A stretch of 64,000 nt of DNA from Diogma glabrata. Lineage: Eukaryota; Arthropoda; Insecta; Diptera; Cylindrotomidae. The notes beneath the pieces are model-generated. The model had not been told where the DNA came from, did not search any database, and was given only the letters and a program-made list of their open reading frames with translations. The position numbers and the translations under genes were made by a program. Position 1 is the first letter of the stretch; every line of letters starts with the position of its first letter. Shown here one piece after another: positions 10,920 to 22,528 of this stretch. The stretch is from assembly GCA_963693315.1 (NCBI GenBank), contig OY856188.1, positions 219,241,789 to 219,305,788 on the forward strand, read 5' to 3'.

Positions 10920-10967
10920 TTACTGTTTTCTCAAGATTTTCTCAAGTGCCGCTGCGTCCAATGCCAT
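10920..10967 (-). pseudogene. Stranded gag start codon region
   Basis: Upstream of the long frame an ATG opens a 15-codon peptide (MALDAAALEK...) that ends at a TAA and is out of frame with pol. A gag start followed almost at once by late-gag sequence implies loss of most of gag between them. A short repeat (TTGAGAAAA or close to it) lies at this join, as expected for a deletion between direct repeats. Confidence 0.55.
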
Positions 10968-11169
10968 TATGTATTTTCTAAAAAAAAAGAATTTATTATA
11001 CACTACACAACACTGGAAACAAAATTTATTGTTTTTGCTTGCAACTTAAATACGTAAAATAAAGTCCCGGTTTTACGTTTATTCTAATTAATACTTTGGA
11101 AGAAATTAAGTCCCGTTTTTTTCAACAAAATGATATTAATTTTCACAAATCGCACAATTTTTCTAAAAA

Positions 11170-11183
11170 CAAAATCGTCGCCA
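11170..11183 (-). promoter_or_regulatory. Primer-binding site of the gypsy element
   Basis: Two bases inside the 5' LTR, in element sense, the sequence reads TGGCGACGATTTTG. The leading TGG pairs with the CCA end of a tRNA, as expected for minus-strand priming. The tRNA species was not identified. Confidence 0.65.
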
Positions 11184-11185
11184 CT

Positions 11186-11471
11186 TGTTATGTTTCATTG
11201 TTTAAACTTATAAGACACACAACTATTAATTTAATTTAATAAATCTATTTATTTCGAATATAATTATTATAAATTATATTTATTCCGACAAACAATTATA
11301 AAAGTAGGATGACACGTATAAAACATTTGATTAGACTAGTCCAAATTTAATGAGAGCGATCGTAGGAATAATAACTTGTTATATAGATTTGTTTGTTTAT
11401 TTGTATCTGTGTATGATGATTTACGATGATGATTATTAATTTATTTATGGATGCGTTCATCATACACAACA
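11186..11471 (-). repeat. 5' LTR of the gypsy element
   Basis: 286 bp, the upstream LTR in element sense, so it should carry the element promoter. It is followed on the plus strand by GAAAT (11472-11476), the second copy of the target duplication. Confidence 0.95.
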
Positions 11472-11476
11472 GAAAT

Positions 11477-11978
11477 GAAAACAAAAGCTGATCCATTCTT
11501 TTTTTGAGGTTCCAACGCGCATCTTTTTATGTAAAATTTCTAATGGTTTTTTTTTAATCAATAAGCTAAAAATTATTTTTTATAGTAAAAGTTCATTGCG
11601 ATAAATTAATTAAAACTGCTATTGAGAAGTTAAAACGAACGTGGAACCAACACCATATTTTATTCTGCTTTTCATCATTGAGTAATACTTAATTAAAATA
11701 CAATTAAATTTTATCGATTTTGAATTTGATAAGTTGCAACATCAAAGCAAATTGATGAGTTGCACTCATTATGGATTTATGACGATGAAGTATTCTTCTA
11801 ATTTAAATTCCAATCTAAAATAAACATTAAAATTTTATTCACTTTCAACCAAAAATTAAATCATTATAATCTGTTTCTAATTCTAAAGTATTATTCAATA
11901 TTGTCGTGGCATTAAATATTTAATACAAATTATAACAGAAAAGAAAATCAATAACCAAACAAATTTTTCTACTTTCAG
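11477..11978. other. Intron or upstream sequence of the CBM14 gene
   Basis: AT-rich, ending in the pyrimidine tract and AG before the exon at 11979. No other feature seen. Confidence 0.5.
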
Positions 11979-12025
11979 GTATCATCTTGTGTTTAAATGC
12001 CGTTCAATCTACAGAGGGGTCAAAG
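11979..12025 (+). CDS. CBM14 cuticle protein gene: exon encoding end of signal peptide
   Basis: A 47-nt exon between a pyrimidine-rich acceptor (TCTACTTTCAG) and a GTAAAT donor. After two bases finishing a Gly-type codon it reads IILCLNAVQSTEGSK in phase 0, which looks like the hydrophobic core and cleavage region of a signal peptide. The exon carrying the start codon was not found: it lies upstream, either before or within the sequence now split by the gypsy insertion, or outside the window. Phase and frame agree with the next exon, which is the main support for this small exon. Confidence 0.6.
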
Positions 12026-13579
12026 GTAAATAAAATAATCAATCTTCTATATTTCTTATTTAAATTTTATTTTATTTTCTTTTCATTTTCACTTTCAATA
12101 TCATTATTAATTTATTTTATGTTATTTTCTTATTTATTAGAAAAAAAAACAATACTATAATGAAACATTAGAAATTTTTAAATTATTTTCTCTTAAATAT
12201 TCATTTGCTTTGAATACATAAACAGTCTTTGGTTGTTATGCAAGGTTTAAACCAAACTAACCAAACAACCAAACACTCTATAACCAAACCAATGTCAAAG
12301 GAACTGGTTAATGGAAATGTAGTCCAATAAATTAAAAAAAAAACATTTAATTTGTGTAGTTCAAATAAATATAAAGAAATATGTTGGCGTTTTTTCGCCA
12401 AGTATATCGATCGATCGACCTTCATCATAAGAAGAAAATTAAGTTTAGATAATTTGTATTTTCTACGTATTTTTATGTATTTTAAGATGGATCTGATGAT
12501 AGGAAATAAAACACAGGTGTGATGTTTCTTTGTCATTATTGTAATTGAGATTAATGTGATTGAATAAATATTAAACGAGATGTGATATTTTACAATAATT
12601 TATTTACGACCAGCGTTCAATAATAATTAATAGAAATCAAAATAAATGACGTTTAATCAATTTTCCAAAGAAATCAGAAGTTGGGTGTTGCAGAGGCAGA
12701 ATAAATAATATAGCACGTAAACTGTAAAGGATCAAAATATAATCAAACCATCTTCATAATCCAAAAATGTTTAACTGATTGTTTATATATTTATACATTA
12801 TTTATCTTCTATCTACAAATAAGAGGTATATGTACATAGTTCGATTTTTCTTTGTTCATTTTTTCTAATTATTTTTGTTTTACGTGTTGCTGCGAGGCAC
12901 TGTTCCTATCGATTTTCTTTGAGTTTATGTAAAAGAAGATGAAAAATTTGTTTTGCTTTACTTTTCCTTTAACATGCCAACTTTTTATAGAAACAATACT
13001 AAATCAAAAAAAAATTATACAAAAAAACTCAAGAGTAAATTAGAACCTAATAAATAGTGATGGATGAGCAATTCTTTATTCTGTAGAATTTTTTTTTATT
13101 TATTCTGAGTAAAAAAAGTAGTTGTTTGAATTACACAAAACAGTAAAGTTTCGATTTCAAATACAAAAGATCGGTTGAGGCTAGATTTTTCAAAAAGTTC
13201 ATCACGAAGGACTTGATAATATAACGAAAGACGAACAACTTTGCATTCCAATTAATAATAATTTAAACTATCAATTAAATATTCGTTTGTGTAATCTTGC
13301 ATGACTTTGATTATATTGGAGAGTGAGAAAAATGCACAATAGCTATAGAATAAAAGAGGTGCAACTGTTATAAAAGGTTTATGAAAATTGATTACAAATG
13401 ATAATGTAATGAAAATTTGCATTATGTTTAATCGTTTGGTGTAATAAATCTACTTGAAATGTTATGCAACCACATTTTCTGTTTTATTTATGTTTTTCAG
13501 ATTTTATTAGATTACCATTGTTTTTTATCGTTTATTGCGTTATTATTATCATAGAAAAGATGATTTTAATTTCAACGAG

Positions 13580-15855
13580 AGAATGCGACTTTTGATTGTG
13601 TTGGGCGGTATGCTTTCCAAGCTAGAGAGTGGGTTGCGTTAGGTGTTTTTGTTTAAACTTATCGGTTAGTGATATTGTAGAAAAACAACGTAGTTCGTTG
13701 GACAATGTTGGCTCTTCTTCGAAGCACAGTTGGTAAATCCTGTATAAGCTTATCCGGTGTTCTTATTTAGTGAATGATTTCTATTGTTGAGAGAATAATT
13801 TGGTGCTCAGAGAAGTGATGGACGCACAAGCATAACAAAGACTCTATCGTTTGCAACTGTTGAATCTAAAGAAGGAATCTACTGCCCGTGTGACCGCTGT
13901 TTGATGAACTTCTTGTTTTTTTTATGAAATCAGTGATATTTGTAGTCCTGTACTAAAGTTTCAGCTTATTCGAACACCATATCCAGAAATGGTGGCATAT
14001 TTATTATATAGTGTATGTTTTCATGTTGTATGAAAGTTGGCTATTGCTGGAGCTTTTGCGATTTCCGGCCAGTGTATAGTAAATGCTTTATTTTGACTAA
14101 CTTTAATTACATCGTGATTACATTACGAGAGCCTGTCCACGCTAATACAACGGGAGTTGTTAAATTGATGTCTGAGTGGTCGCAATTTATCGTATACTGG
14201 CACACATAGTTGCAATGTATTTTATGGATTGTTGTGGAGCCTCATTGTGGACAACGTCCATGATTTGTTCTTATTCGGATTAGTGTAGTCCAGGTATAAC
14301 GTTGTAGATTGAAACCGGATTGAGTAGAAGTCAGGTTAATAATAGTAAGGTCTGGTATAGTGTAATGATTCCAGGAGGCATTCCAGGCATCCAAGATATT
14401 AAAATTAAATGCCATCAGGTTGTTGAGAATTTCGTGTAGAGGTTTTCTTGATTTCAGTCAACAAAGAGGATGGTCACCGTAATACACATGCAAGAATAAC
14501 TTGATGTTGTTGATCAACTTTTTATGTTGACGCATGTGAGCGTCCGAGTGCAGTGTGGTGATATTATTAAACACAGAGATCCAAGATAAGGTAGTGGACC
14601 TTAACTGGCAGTCAACTTTTAGGAGTATGTGGGCTATTCAACGAGACTAGTATTTCGTACTCAGGCACTGAATACACCAGACTTAGAGTAGTTATGCAGG
14701 TAGCTGCGCTAGCACCCCATATCGTGCCGGTCAGTTTGTGTAGTATATTGATTATGGTTTTAATTTTTTTTGACGTATTCTCTGGGTGAAGTCTAAAGGA
14801 GAGAGTTGTATCGAGAGTAATTCCCAGGTAATTTTGTTGTTAATTGTTTTTAATGACAGTGCGGTTAAATAACACTGATAGAGCATGTTTTGCCAGTTTG
14901 TTGTTTAAGTGAAAGCATGAGCTCCCGGTTTTATTTAGATTAAGAAATCAGTTCAATGTTCGGAAATAGTCATTCATTATTGCCAGGTCAGTTGAAAGCA
15001 AATCTGCCAAAACTTTCATAACTTTGTTTGAGTGTCTAAGGTCCAATGGTTTGCGTAACCAAATTTCCTCGATGTTGTATCGCGAACGTCATGAATGTAT
15101 GAATACTGCCCCTGTTTAATGGTTTATTTTAATGGTTTTAATTACCCAGTTTCGATATAGGATGTTAAAGCGAGCCGTTGGTCAATGATTCGGACGGAAA
15201 CCAGTTTGTTCTACTAGAATCTGGTCATTCAAGAATGGGTGCCATACGGTTGTATATCAGTCATTCTAGCAATTCATAGCAGGTGCTCAAAAGAGCGATC
15301 GATCGAAAAGGACGATAGCTCTCTGTTTTGTTCTTATCATTTGTAAAATGTCTTGGAAGATTGCTGGTTACTAGGATATCCGAGAAAAATTTAGTTTGCA
15401 ATTGTTTTATATTTTTTTCAACATTTTTAGGGCATTCTGGAACAAAACCATCATAACCAACTGCTTTTCCAATTTTCGTTTTGGACAGAGCTGATACCAT
15501 TTCTTCGCAACTAAACAAGGACGCGTACTTTGATGGAGACGAGCAATTGCGCTTCATTCTCTTAAATTATGTTTAATGGTTCTCTTGCAAAGCCGATTAA
15601 TGGGAGACCAAGACATGTTTACGATTTGTAATGTACTCTAGTTTTGTTTTATTGTTAGCATGAGCAATTGAGCTTCAGGCACCCAGCTTTCAAAGGAGGT
15701 TTAAAGTTTCTCTGTTTAATGGAAAAAATCAATATTTTCAACAGTCTTAATCCATTTTTGTAGGTCAAAATAGACGTCGAGATCGGATCGTAATCACTTT
15801 GCCATCTAGCAGATATAAAGGTTTTATTATATTTCGCATCATTTACCAGGAACAT
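13580..15855 (-). pseudogene. Decayed LINE (EN-RT), antisense to the host gene
   Basis: Read on the minus strand, ARWQSDYDPISTSI near 15800 matches the end of an AP endonuclease. TKIGKAVGYDGFVPE and ESYRPFRSIALLSTCYELLE (15557-15261) match the fingers of a non-LTR reverse transcriptase, and further RT text (RLALTSYIETG) follows in broken frames near 15200-15150. The region to 13580 is GC-richer than its surroundings and likely covers the rest of the RT and the C-terminal domain. Stops and frameshifts are frequent, so this is an old copy. The same clade is represented by the fragment at 58.7 kb. Boundaries are approximate. Confidence 0.7.
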
Positions 15856-17326
15856 GTTGTTACCATCGGCTTACATCAATTTATTTGTCGAATTTTGATG
15901 GTGTATGATTTTTCCACAAAACAAAAAGATCTCTCATAATTTTTAGCACTATATTAATAAATTTGTATCATGCTGTGTTGTCAACTTTCAAAATGTAAAC
16001 CCAAAATCACCCACGACAATAATCAAACAATCCTTTACGTATCGAAACCCAGTTGACACAATATCTTCATTAGATTGTATAGATGTGATAACATTATCAA
16101 ATTTTGCTACATTTAATTATTATCGGCCAATTATTAACAGTTTTATCTTCCTTGTAAATCATCAAATAAATTATCAATACAAATAATAATTGAAAATATG
16201 TGAACCGCAAAGTTCTGAAAAAATACCAACGTTTCTGAAGTGATGTGCTCATCAATATCTTTGTGCTTATTAGCACATTAATAAAGGTTTTGTATTCAGT
16301 ATCAATATTTTTTTTTTGAGCTCTCCGGTGTAAAATAAATAATTATATTTGATAAAGTCCAAATTATTATACATCAAAGCACTTAAAAACCTAGTGGCAC
16401 GATAATACTATACAATATGATAACTTATTGATTTGAAATTAACATTTTAATTGTTTTATTCATTACTGATCAATTCGATTTAAATTGATATACTAATCGA
16501 TTTAAATTTTACTAATTGCCGATCCCGACAATTTGATCGTTTTTATAACATATTATGATCAATTTTCTGTTTCATTTTCCATCAAGCAATTCTCCTGTTT
16601 TTCAAATAAAAAAATTCATCTTGCAAGACTTGTATTTTTAATTGAAATTAAGTTTACTTAAATCATCAAAAAAAATGTGTAAATGTTTAAATGTACAGTG
16701 GTAAAGATAAACGTCACAATTAAAGAAAATTAAAAAATTATTATTGAATTTGAAAACTATTATTTTCAGAGTAAAAATTGGAAATAGTCCGTCGTTACAT
16801 TCTTTCTCAAGCTAAGTTTGAATAATTTAAAAAATTTAGGCGAAATTGTTAGCTGGGAGTTGCTTCTAAGTTTATATACTATGTAGGGCCTAATGATCAT
16901 TCCACTTCCCAAATTAGGCAGACAGAAATTCTCTGGTCCTCTTTCTGAATATTAGCAAGCTAGTAATTTAAATTTTTTCTGACAGCTTATGAGATGGTCA
17001 ATACAACGTTAACTTCTTTGAGACAATAGTCTTGCAGTTTTTTATTATTTGCTTAGAAAAAGCTAGATTATTTAGTCAACGGGTAAACATACTTTTGGAA
17101 GAAGCAAACCGTCAGTTGATAGTTGAAGGAAATTCTCAGAAGAGAATAAGCCAACAAGGCAGCCAAACGAATGGCAGACAAAACTACAGATGATCATGTT
17201 TTCAATAACCTAAACAAAAATTTTTAAAGGCTCAAATAAGTTCCTGATCAGCGATGCGATAGTACGGATTAGGCATCGGTAGGGCCTTATTGGGGCCTGA
17301 TCATTAGTGTAACGTGTTTCGCTTAT

Positions 17327-17437
17327 CAGGTCCTGATTGGGATAACCAGATCAAGCCCTGATTGGGATAGCTGGATCACCTCGTGATTGGGATAACCGGA
17401 TATAACCATTATTGGTATAACCAGACCAGGCCCTGAT
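17327..17437 (+). repeat. 25-bp tandem repeat, about 4.4 units, in LINE leader
   Basis: Units start at 17327, 17352, 17377, 17402 and 17427 (partial). The core is CTGATTGGGATAACCAGAT with several substitutions, most in unit 4. There are no spacers. Related text (CAGGCCCTGATCAGATTG) recurs at the other end of the element, near 19755. A promoter-repeat role in the 5' untranslated region is an inference from position. Confidence 0.85.
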
Positions 17438-17552
17438 ATATATTTGCTTATTAAATATATTTAAAATTATATATAATTAAAATAAAACAAAAGAGTAACA
17501 TTGAAAAAAATTAAAACATACATCATCTTAATCACTATTATTATAGTCGAAA

Positions 17553-17988
17553 ATGAATCTTTATCTGAAATTGTTATTAACCATGTTAAAAAAATTAATG
17601 CAAATATACAACTATACTGATATAGTAAATATTTATAGAAAATCAGGAAAATGTTCTAAATATTCAAAACTGCATAAAACAATTACAGTCAAATTAAAAA
17701 ATGTAAATATGAAAAATGAAATAATCATGAAAAATAAAAATGTTTACAGAGAGAAGCATCAAAAAAGAAATCATAGTGCTGATAAAACAAATGTTAGACA
17801 TGATTTGCCAATTTTTATAAACGAAAAGCAACACCATATAATTCGTACTTATTTAAATTAGCTAGATGATCGCAAAAATAATAAAATTTACTATGCTTGG
17901 GTTAAAAATGGTATTGTTAAAGTCAGAAAAACCTCTGTATCTAAAACTATTAACATTTTTAAAAGAGAAGATTTAGAAAATGTCGAAT
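17553..17988 (+). pseudogene. LINE ORF1 with FP-like C-terminal domain, one stop
   Basis: An N-terminal basic, Asn/Lys-rich region is followed by DLPIFINEKQHHIIRTYLN, an in-frame TAG (17859-17861), then YYAWVKNGIVKVRK and a final acidic turn. The pattern of INE..., a Leu-rich helix and a [Y/W]VKNGxIxVRK strand is that of the FP C-terminal domain (named after baculovirus FP25K) found in ORF1 of many arthropod LINEs, where it is thought to bind nucleic acid. The frame resumes exactly after the stop, so a single substitution explains the break. Its TAA overlaps the ATG of ORF2. Confidence 0.7.
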
Positions 17989-18700
17989 AAACAATATGAC
18001 AATAATTTTAACGTATCAATACAACCCACTATAAAAAACAACGTATTAACTAATGTACAAGGAATAAGATTTGAGAAAAATCTATCCCTTAAAATACTTT
18101 ACCTGAATGCCCGTTGTGTACTGCATAAAAAATATGATATTGAATACTTCCTATTAAATATAAAGCATAAGATTGATATAATAGCAATAACAAAATCTTG
18201 GCTAAAACCACAAACCATAAAGTTTTTCAACATTGGTACAGGTATTCATTCCTTTAGAAGTGATGGGTATGGTGGATGCAGTATATTAGTTCACAATTCA
18301 CTCGATTTTAAGACTACAAATATAGTAGAAAGTAGCATCGCCAATATTGTTACAATTGAATTAATACAACCAAATAACTCACAACAGAATTTCACAATCA
18401 CAAATATTTATAGACCTCCAAATTATAATCAGACTGATATCAATGAGTTTTTCTAATTACTTGAAGCACAATTATATATAAATAGCTTAAACAAAACAAA
18501 TATAATAGTTGGTGATTTTAACATAAATATAATCAAAATGGATACCTTTTGTACAAAATATTATTTTGCATTACTCACGGCCAGTGGGAATTACTTATGT
18601 AGCTCACAGCCTACACAATGATAGCTGCTTAGATCACTGTAAAGTTAACAAACTACATCAAGACATAATAATAAACTAGGTACCATATAACAGATTTGAT
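17980..18700 (+). pseudogene. LINE ORF2 N-terminal part: AP endonuclease
   Basis: Starts at ATGTCGAATAA, where the ATG of ORF2 and the TAA of ORF1 overlap. Endonuclease landmarks are KILYLNARCVLHKK, DIIAITKSWLKP, GGCSILVHNSL, ITNIYRPPN and IIVGDFNIN. A TAA at 18454-18456 interrupts the frame, which continues in phase on the other side; near 18600 a frameshift separates the final part (NDSCLDHCKVN). An endonuclease would nick the target for reverse transcription, but this copy is inactive. Confidence 0.75.
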
Positions 18701-18712
18701 CATAATGTTATC

Positions 18713-19735
18713 TTGTATGAATTCTTATCATACACACAACCGAGACAAATAAAACAATCAAAAGAGATTCAAGTTATTGATAAAAACAAATTGGCAGACA
18801 AAATAAATGAACAAGACTTTGAAACAGATGGAAATAATGATTTAAATTCGATATATAAAGAGTTTATATCAATTATTAAATCTGTTACAATTGCTTGTAC
18901 CAAAAAAACTAAATTAAAGTATAATAAAACAAATTATCTGCCGTGGATTGATAAAGAACTTTCAGAAATGATCAAAACTAAATCATATTGGTATACCAAA
19001 AAACAAAAAAATCCTAATGATAATCACATAAAAATGCAGTACCAAATCTGGAATGAAAAATTTTCTAGTTTAAGAAAATTGAAAATGAAGGAATACTTTT
19101 TGAATAAATTCAATCAAGCAAATGATCCTAGAAAACGACGGAACATCGTGAAAGTATTGATGCAAGGTCCCCCAAATTTTAAACGTAATGAAATATTTAA
19201 AAACATTGACACGACTGAAGATAAATTGGCTAAGTTAAATGAATTTAACAATTATTACAGTAATATTGGAGAAAATTTTAGTAAACAACATCCTCATAAA
19301 CATTATGTTCTATCCAAAAGCACCGATAAAGAATTCAAGTTTAAAACAGTTGCTGACCAACAAATTTGCATTACTATTAAAAATTTAAATAATTCAAAAT
19401 GTAAATCTGATGTTAGTAACTTTCGGCCGGTTAATTTATTACCAATTAATGAAAAAATTCTTGAAAATATTGTTAATGATCAGTTGACGAATTATCTAGA
19501 AGAAAATAATATAATATTCAAACAACAATATGGATTTCGTCGGCAATTTGGAACCACAACAGCACTTTTTGATATAACTGCTGATATACAGAATAGAATT
19601 GATAGAAAAAAATTAGTTGAAATCATTTTTTATGATCTTACCAAGGCCTTTGATACTTACTGTTGATCGATCGGTATTACAATTGAAATTATTTGAAATA
19701 GGAGTTAGTGGAAAAAGTTTAAAATAGTAAAAACC
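18713..19735 (+). pseudogene. LINE ORF2 linker and N-terminal reverse transcriptase, 3' truncated
   Basis: An open stretch of 317 codons covers the linker (LPWIDKELSEMIKTKSYW) and RT fingers: NFRPVNLLPINEKILE, FKQQYGFRRQFGTTTALFD and motif A, YDLTKAFDT. A small frameshift follows; in the next frame VDRSVLQLKLFEIGVSG continues the RT. The text ends at about 19735, before the YxDD active site, and runs into the GATCAGG-type repeat. The enzyme therefore lacks its catalytic core. Confidence 0.8.
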
Positions 19736-19999
19736 TAGTAAGGGATTTCTTATCAGGCCCTGATCAGATTGCTCATCTAGGAGTCAAATACGAAAAACCA
19801 AATCAGGGTCAGATATATTTTTAAATAAGGTAAACATTAATGACATGGTAGACATTGATCTTAATTGCCATTGACAAGGACATATGACTCAATTTAAGAA
19901 AAGAAAATATTATAAATTATATATGTGAACGCTCCCGGGTTAAAAATTAATTAAATGAATTCATATGGAGTGGGAAGTTTGTAAATCTGTATATTTTAT

Positions 20000-20830
20000 A
20001 TTAATTCAAAAACGCTTTTTTCGACGAACGGCTGTAAAGTTTAACTTTAATGCCGCTAGGGAGTTAGCTAAAGTCTTACTTTTTAGCCTGACAGCAAAAG
20101 CAACGTCTAGTGACAGCAAAAGTAACGCCATTTTTATTTTATATTACGGAGGCCGTAAAGTAGCATTTGTTATTTGTTAGTTTGTTATTTTTTCAAAAAT
20201 ATTGTATAACCATGACAACAAAAAATAAGTTATTCTAATTGGATTATGATATTTTTAATTATTGTATGTTAATATGACAACAAAAATAACAAAGAGTTTC
20301 ATTGGATAATGAAATTTGGAATTATTGTATAGCTATGACAACAAAATAACAACTATTTCAATTGGATTATGAAATTTTGAAAAAGCTGCTTTGATAAAAA
20401 AATTTTATTCATACAAATTTAAATGTTTTTTTCTCTTTTTTGGAAGTAATTATGGCGATAAAAATTCATTTTTATAAAAAGTTTGATGTATTAATTTCAT
20501 ATTTATAAAAAATTTAAACGTTTGCCGAACAAATAGTGTCACAAATAGTGTGACTTCTTGTGTTTCATCTATAATTGTCGGCCTCCCTGCGGTCGGCCGT
20601 CAAACTAAGACTTAACACAAAAAGTATCACTTTAGCTCCTAATTAAATAATGTACAATTTTTCGGCAAACGGCAGTAAAATTTAACTTTGCAGCCGCTTG
20701 GGTGCAGTTTAAAGTCTTACTTTTTTGAGTTATAATCAAAGCGGCTGTAAAGTAACGTCTTTTTTTCTTTTTTGCGGTGGCAGTACAGTGACTTTCATAT
20801 TTTTACGGTAGCAGAAAAAGTATTGCCATT
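20000..20830. repeat. Direct-repeat pair enclosing 61-bp tandem units
   Basis: A GC-richer segment at about 20025-20165 (CGGCTGTAAAGTTTAACTTT...) recurs diverged at about 20667-20830 (CGGCAGTAAAATTTAACTTT...). Between them, three tandem units of 60-63 bp start at 20201, 20261 and 20324, sharing TATGACAACAAAATAAC and ATTGGATTATGAAATTT. This middle part is the reverse complement of sequence within the repeats at 35.7 and 55.7 kb, so it is a third member of that family. Confidence 0.65.
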
Positions 20831-22183
20831 TATTTTCCGTCTATATATCGGGATTGATGTTACTTCAAGAGCAATGTAATCATTCTTTATACTTTCAAAG
20901 CACTACAAAATGGCTCTTAATATTCAAAATAATACTTAAAACATTTTTCTCAGTTAAACTTACCAAATGTTGACATAAAAGTACAAATTGCAGACTCCAA
21001 TCGTATAAGACCCTAATTAAAAATGCTTCAATTGAAAAAAAAATACACAGGAAAATAGAAAATTCATGAGATTTTAAGGTCACATTTTCCTCCTAAATTA
21101 TACAAATTAACATTAAATTTAATTTATATAAAACACTCAAAACACTTAAATTCTACATCAATTATCTTTGTTTTTGTTGTTCCAAACATTTTGCTAAAGT
21201 AAAATTAAAAATATTTGATTCATTAATTTTATATTTGTCAAATTTTATCTTAAACTTTATCATTATCAATTTAAATAAATTATTTCTTTGTATTTTTATT
21301 GTTTCGTTTTCTTCTTTTATTTTAAGGACAATAGAAATTTTCTAACAAAAAAAATTAAAACACAAAATTAAAGAATTTTAAATTAGACGAAGTTTTAGTT
21401 GTAGATTGTTTGTTTGTTGGGTTTGGTATCTAAAGATTTCATGAATTTTCATTCAAGTACGATTTGTTTTTTTTTTTTTTTCAATTATTTCATGACAATT
21501 AAATATTAATCGTTTAGATAGATAATTGGATTAACTTCAATATATGGATATATTCTGTTTCTAGAAAGATGTGTTTATAGGAGTTTAGAGTTAATTAGAT
21601 TATGTTAAGATTATCGGAATTTCAAATCCTAATAGAGAAATTTAAGCATATTTTTTGTGAACGGTGCAGAACGAAAAAATTAGGAGAAAGGATTAAACTG
21701 TAGATTTAATATTTAAATTTTTAAGTTTGGTTGAGAATTGGACTTCAATTTAGTTAATTTGTTTTTAAAACTTTTTCGGCATTCGGCGGTGTTGAATTAA
21801 TGCTTGCAATGTCATATAACCCTCATCTATTTCTGTGAACAGCAAAGTATCGTTTGCCAGGTGGTAACACAACAAATAGTATTCAAATAATATGTTCGCC
21901 AGGCTAGAGTTATACAATCCATCAAACAAAAAACTCTTTACTGGTCACTAGATATATTAATAGATAAATTATCATAACATGCCAAGGCTAGATTTACATC
22001 GCCTCAAAGATGACTTCACCTTGCATAAATGGCATCGGCTCACTGGTAGCAGTCAGTTAAATATTTTCACATATTGTTGTCAACATACCAATGTCAAATA
22101 CCATTACAAAAATGAGTGTTTATGTTTTTCTTAAAGCTTTTTATAAATTTAAAGATCAGAATTTAATTGATGTTTCAGAAATC

Positions 22184-22445
22184 TTTTTTTTTGTGCCGTG
22201 TATGTTCCATTCAGGAACGTAGACTGTCAACAAGTGTCTCTCACCTTCGTCAATTCACTCAATTTTGTGGTGAAGTTTGCTTGAAGACTTAATTTAAACG
22301 ATTAGTTTTAAATGGGTGATCACAGCCCATAGTTTTTTAAATTTATCAACTATATTAGTTGACTATCGGTTAATTGGAGAACCCATGTGTTGATAATGTT
22401 TTTGCTTAAAACATTTTCTAGCGTGCTACCACTAGACCACTCAAC
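22184..22445 (-). mobile_element. Probable tRNA-derived SINE
   Basis: On the minus strand, GTGGTCTAGTGGTAGCACGC (22440-22421) is a good RNA polymerase III A box in tRNA context. It is followed about 35 nt later by a weak B box around CATGGGTTCTCC. The unit ends, after about 240 bp, in a 9-nt A run (T run at 22184-22192 on the plus strand) preceded by ACACGGCAC. Head, body and A tail fit a tRNA-type SINE inserted antisense in the CBM14 intron just before its splice acceptor. No target duplication was confirmed. Confidence 0.5.
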
Positions 22446-22528
22446 ACCACCACCACGTTTTAGAAATCTAAACTCATTTAAATTCAAACAGCATTCAATA
22501 TATTTATGCAATTTTCTCTTTCTTTTAG

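Larger units (their letters stand above)
6721..11471 (-). mobile_element. Ty3/gypsy LTR retrotransposon (mag / K02A2.6-like)
   Basis: Two direct 286-bp LTRs beginning TGTTATG and ending ACAACA on the plus strand flank a single long pol frame on the minus strand. The 5-bp target duplication GAAAT stands at 6716-6720 and 11472-11476. Domain order is gag remnant, zinc knuckles, protease, reverse transcriptase, RNase H, integrase, which defines Ty3/gypsy. The integrase text and overall layout resemble the mag group often annotated as K02A2.6-like in insects. The LTRs differ at three sites by eye, so the insertion is recent. Most of gag is missing, so it probably cannot form particles by itself. 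It sits on the opposite strand just upstream of the second known exon of the CBM14 gene. Confidence 0.95.
17228..19815 (+). mobile_element. LINE with baculovirus-FP-like ORF1, flanked by GATCAGG-type repeats
   Basis: In order: GC-rich leader with 25-bp tandem repeats (17327-17437), an ORF1 with an FP-like C-terminal domain, an overlapping ORF2 with AP endonuclease and the first part of the reverse transcriptase, then repeats of the same CAGGCCCTGAT type near 19750-19800. The reverse transcriptase stops just after motif A, so this copy lost its 3' half, which is unusual for LINEs, normally truncated at the 5' end. It lies in sense orientation in the CBM14 intron. FP-domain ORF1 proteins occur in several animal LINE groups. 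Confidence 0.7.
12026..22528 (+). other. 10.5-kb intron of the CBM14 gene
   Basis: Bounded by GTAAAT and TTCTTTTAG. It carries the antisense LINE remnant, the FP-type LINE, the 20-kb repeats and the probable SINE, each listed separately. The stretches 12026-13579, 15861-17220 and 20840-22183 are AT-rich and hold nothing else I can support. Confidence 0.65.

Noticed and set aside
17327..17437. 25-bp repeats as a CRISPR-like array
   Set aside because: Units are directly adjacent with no spacers, and the genome is eukaryotic; this is a simple tandem repeat in a LINE leader.
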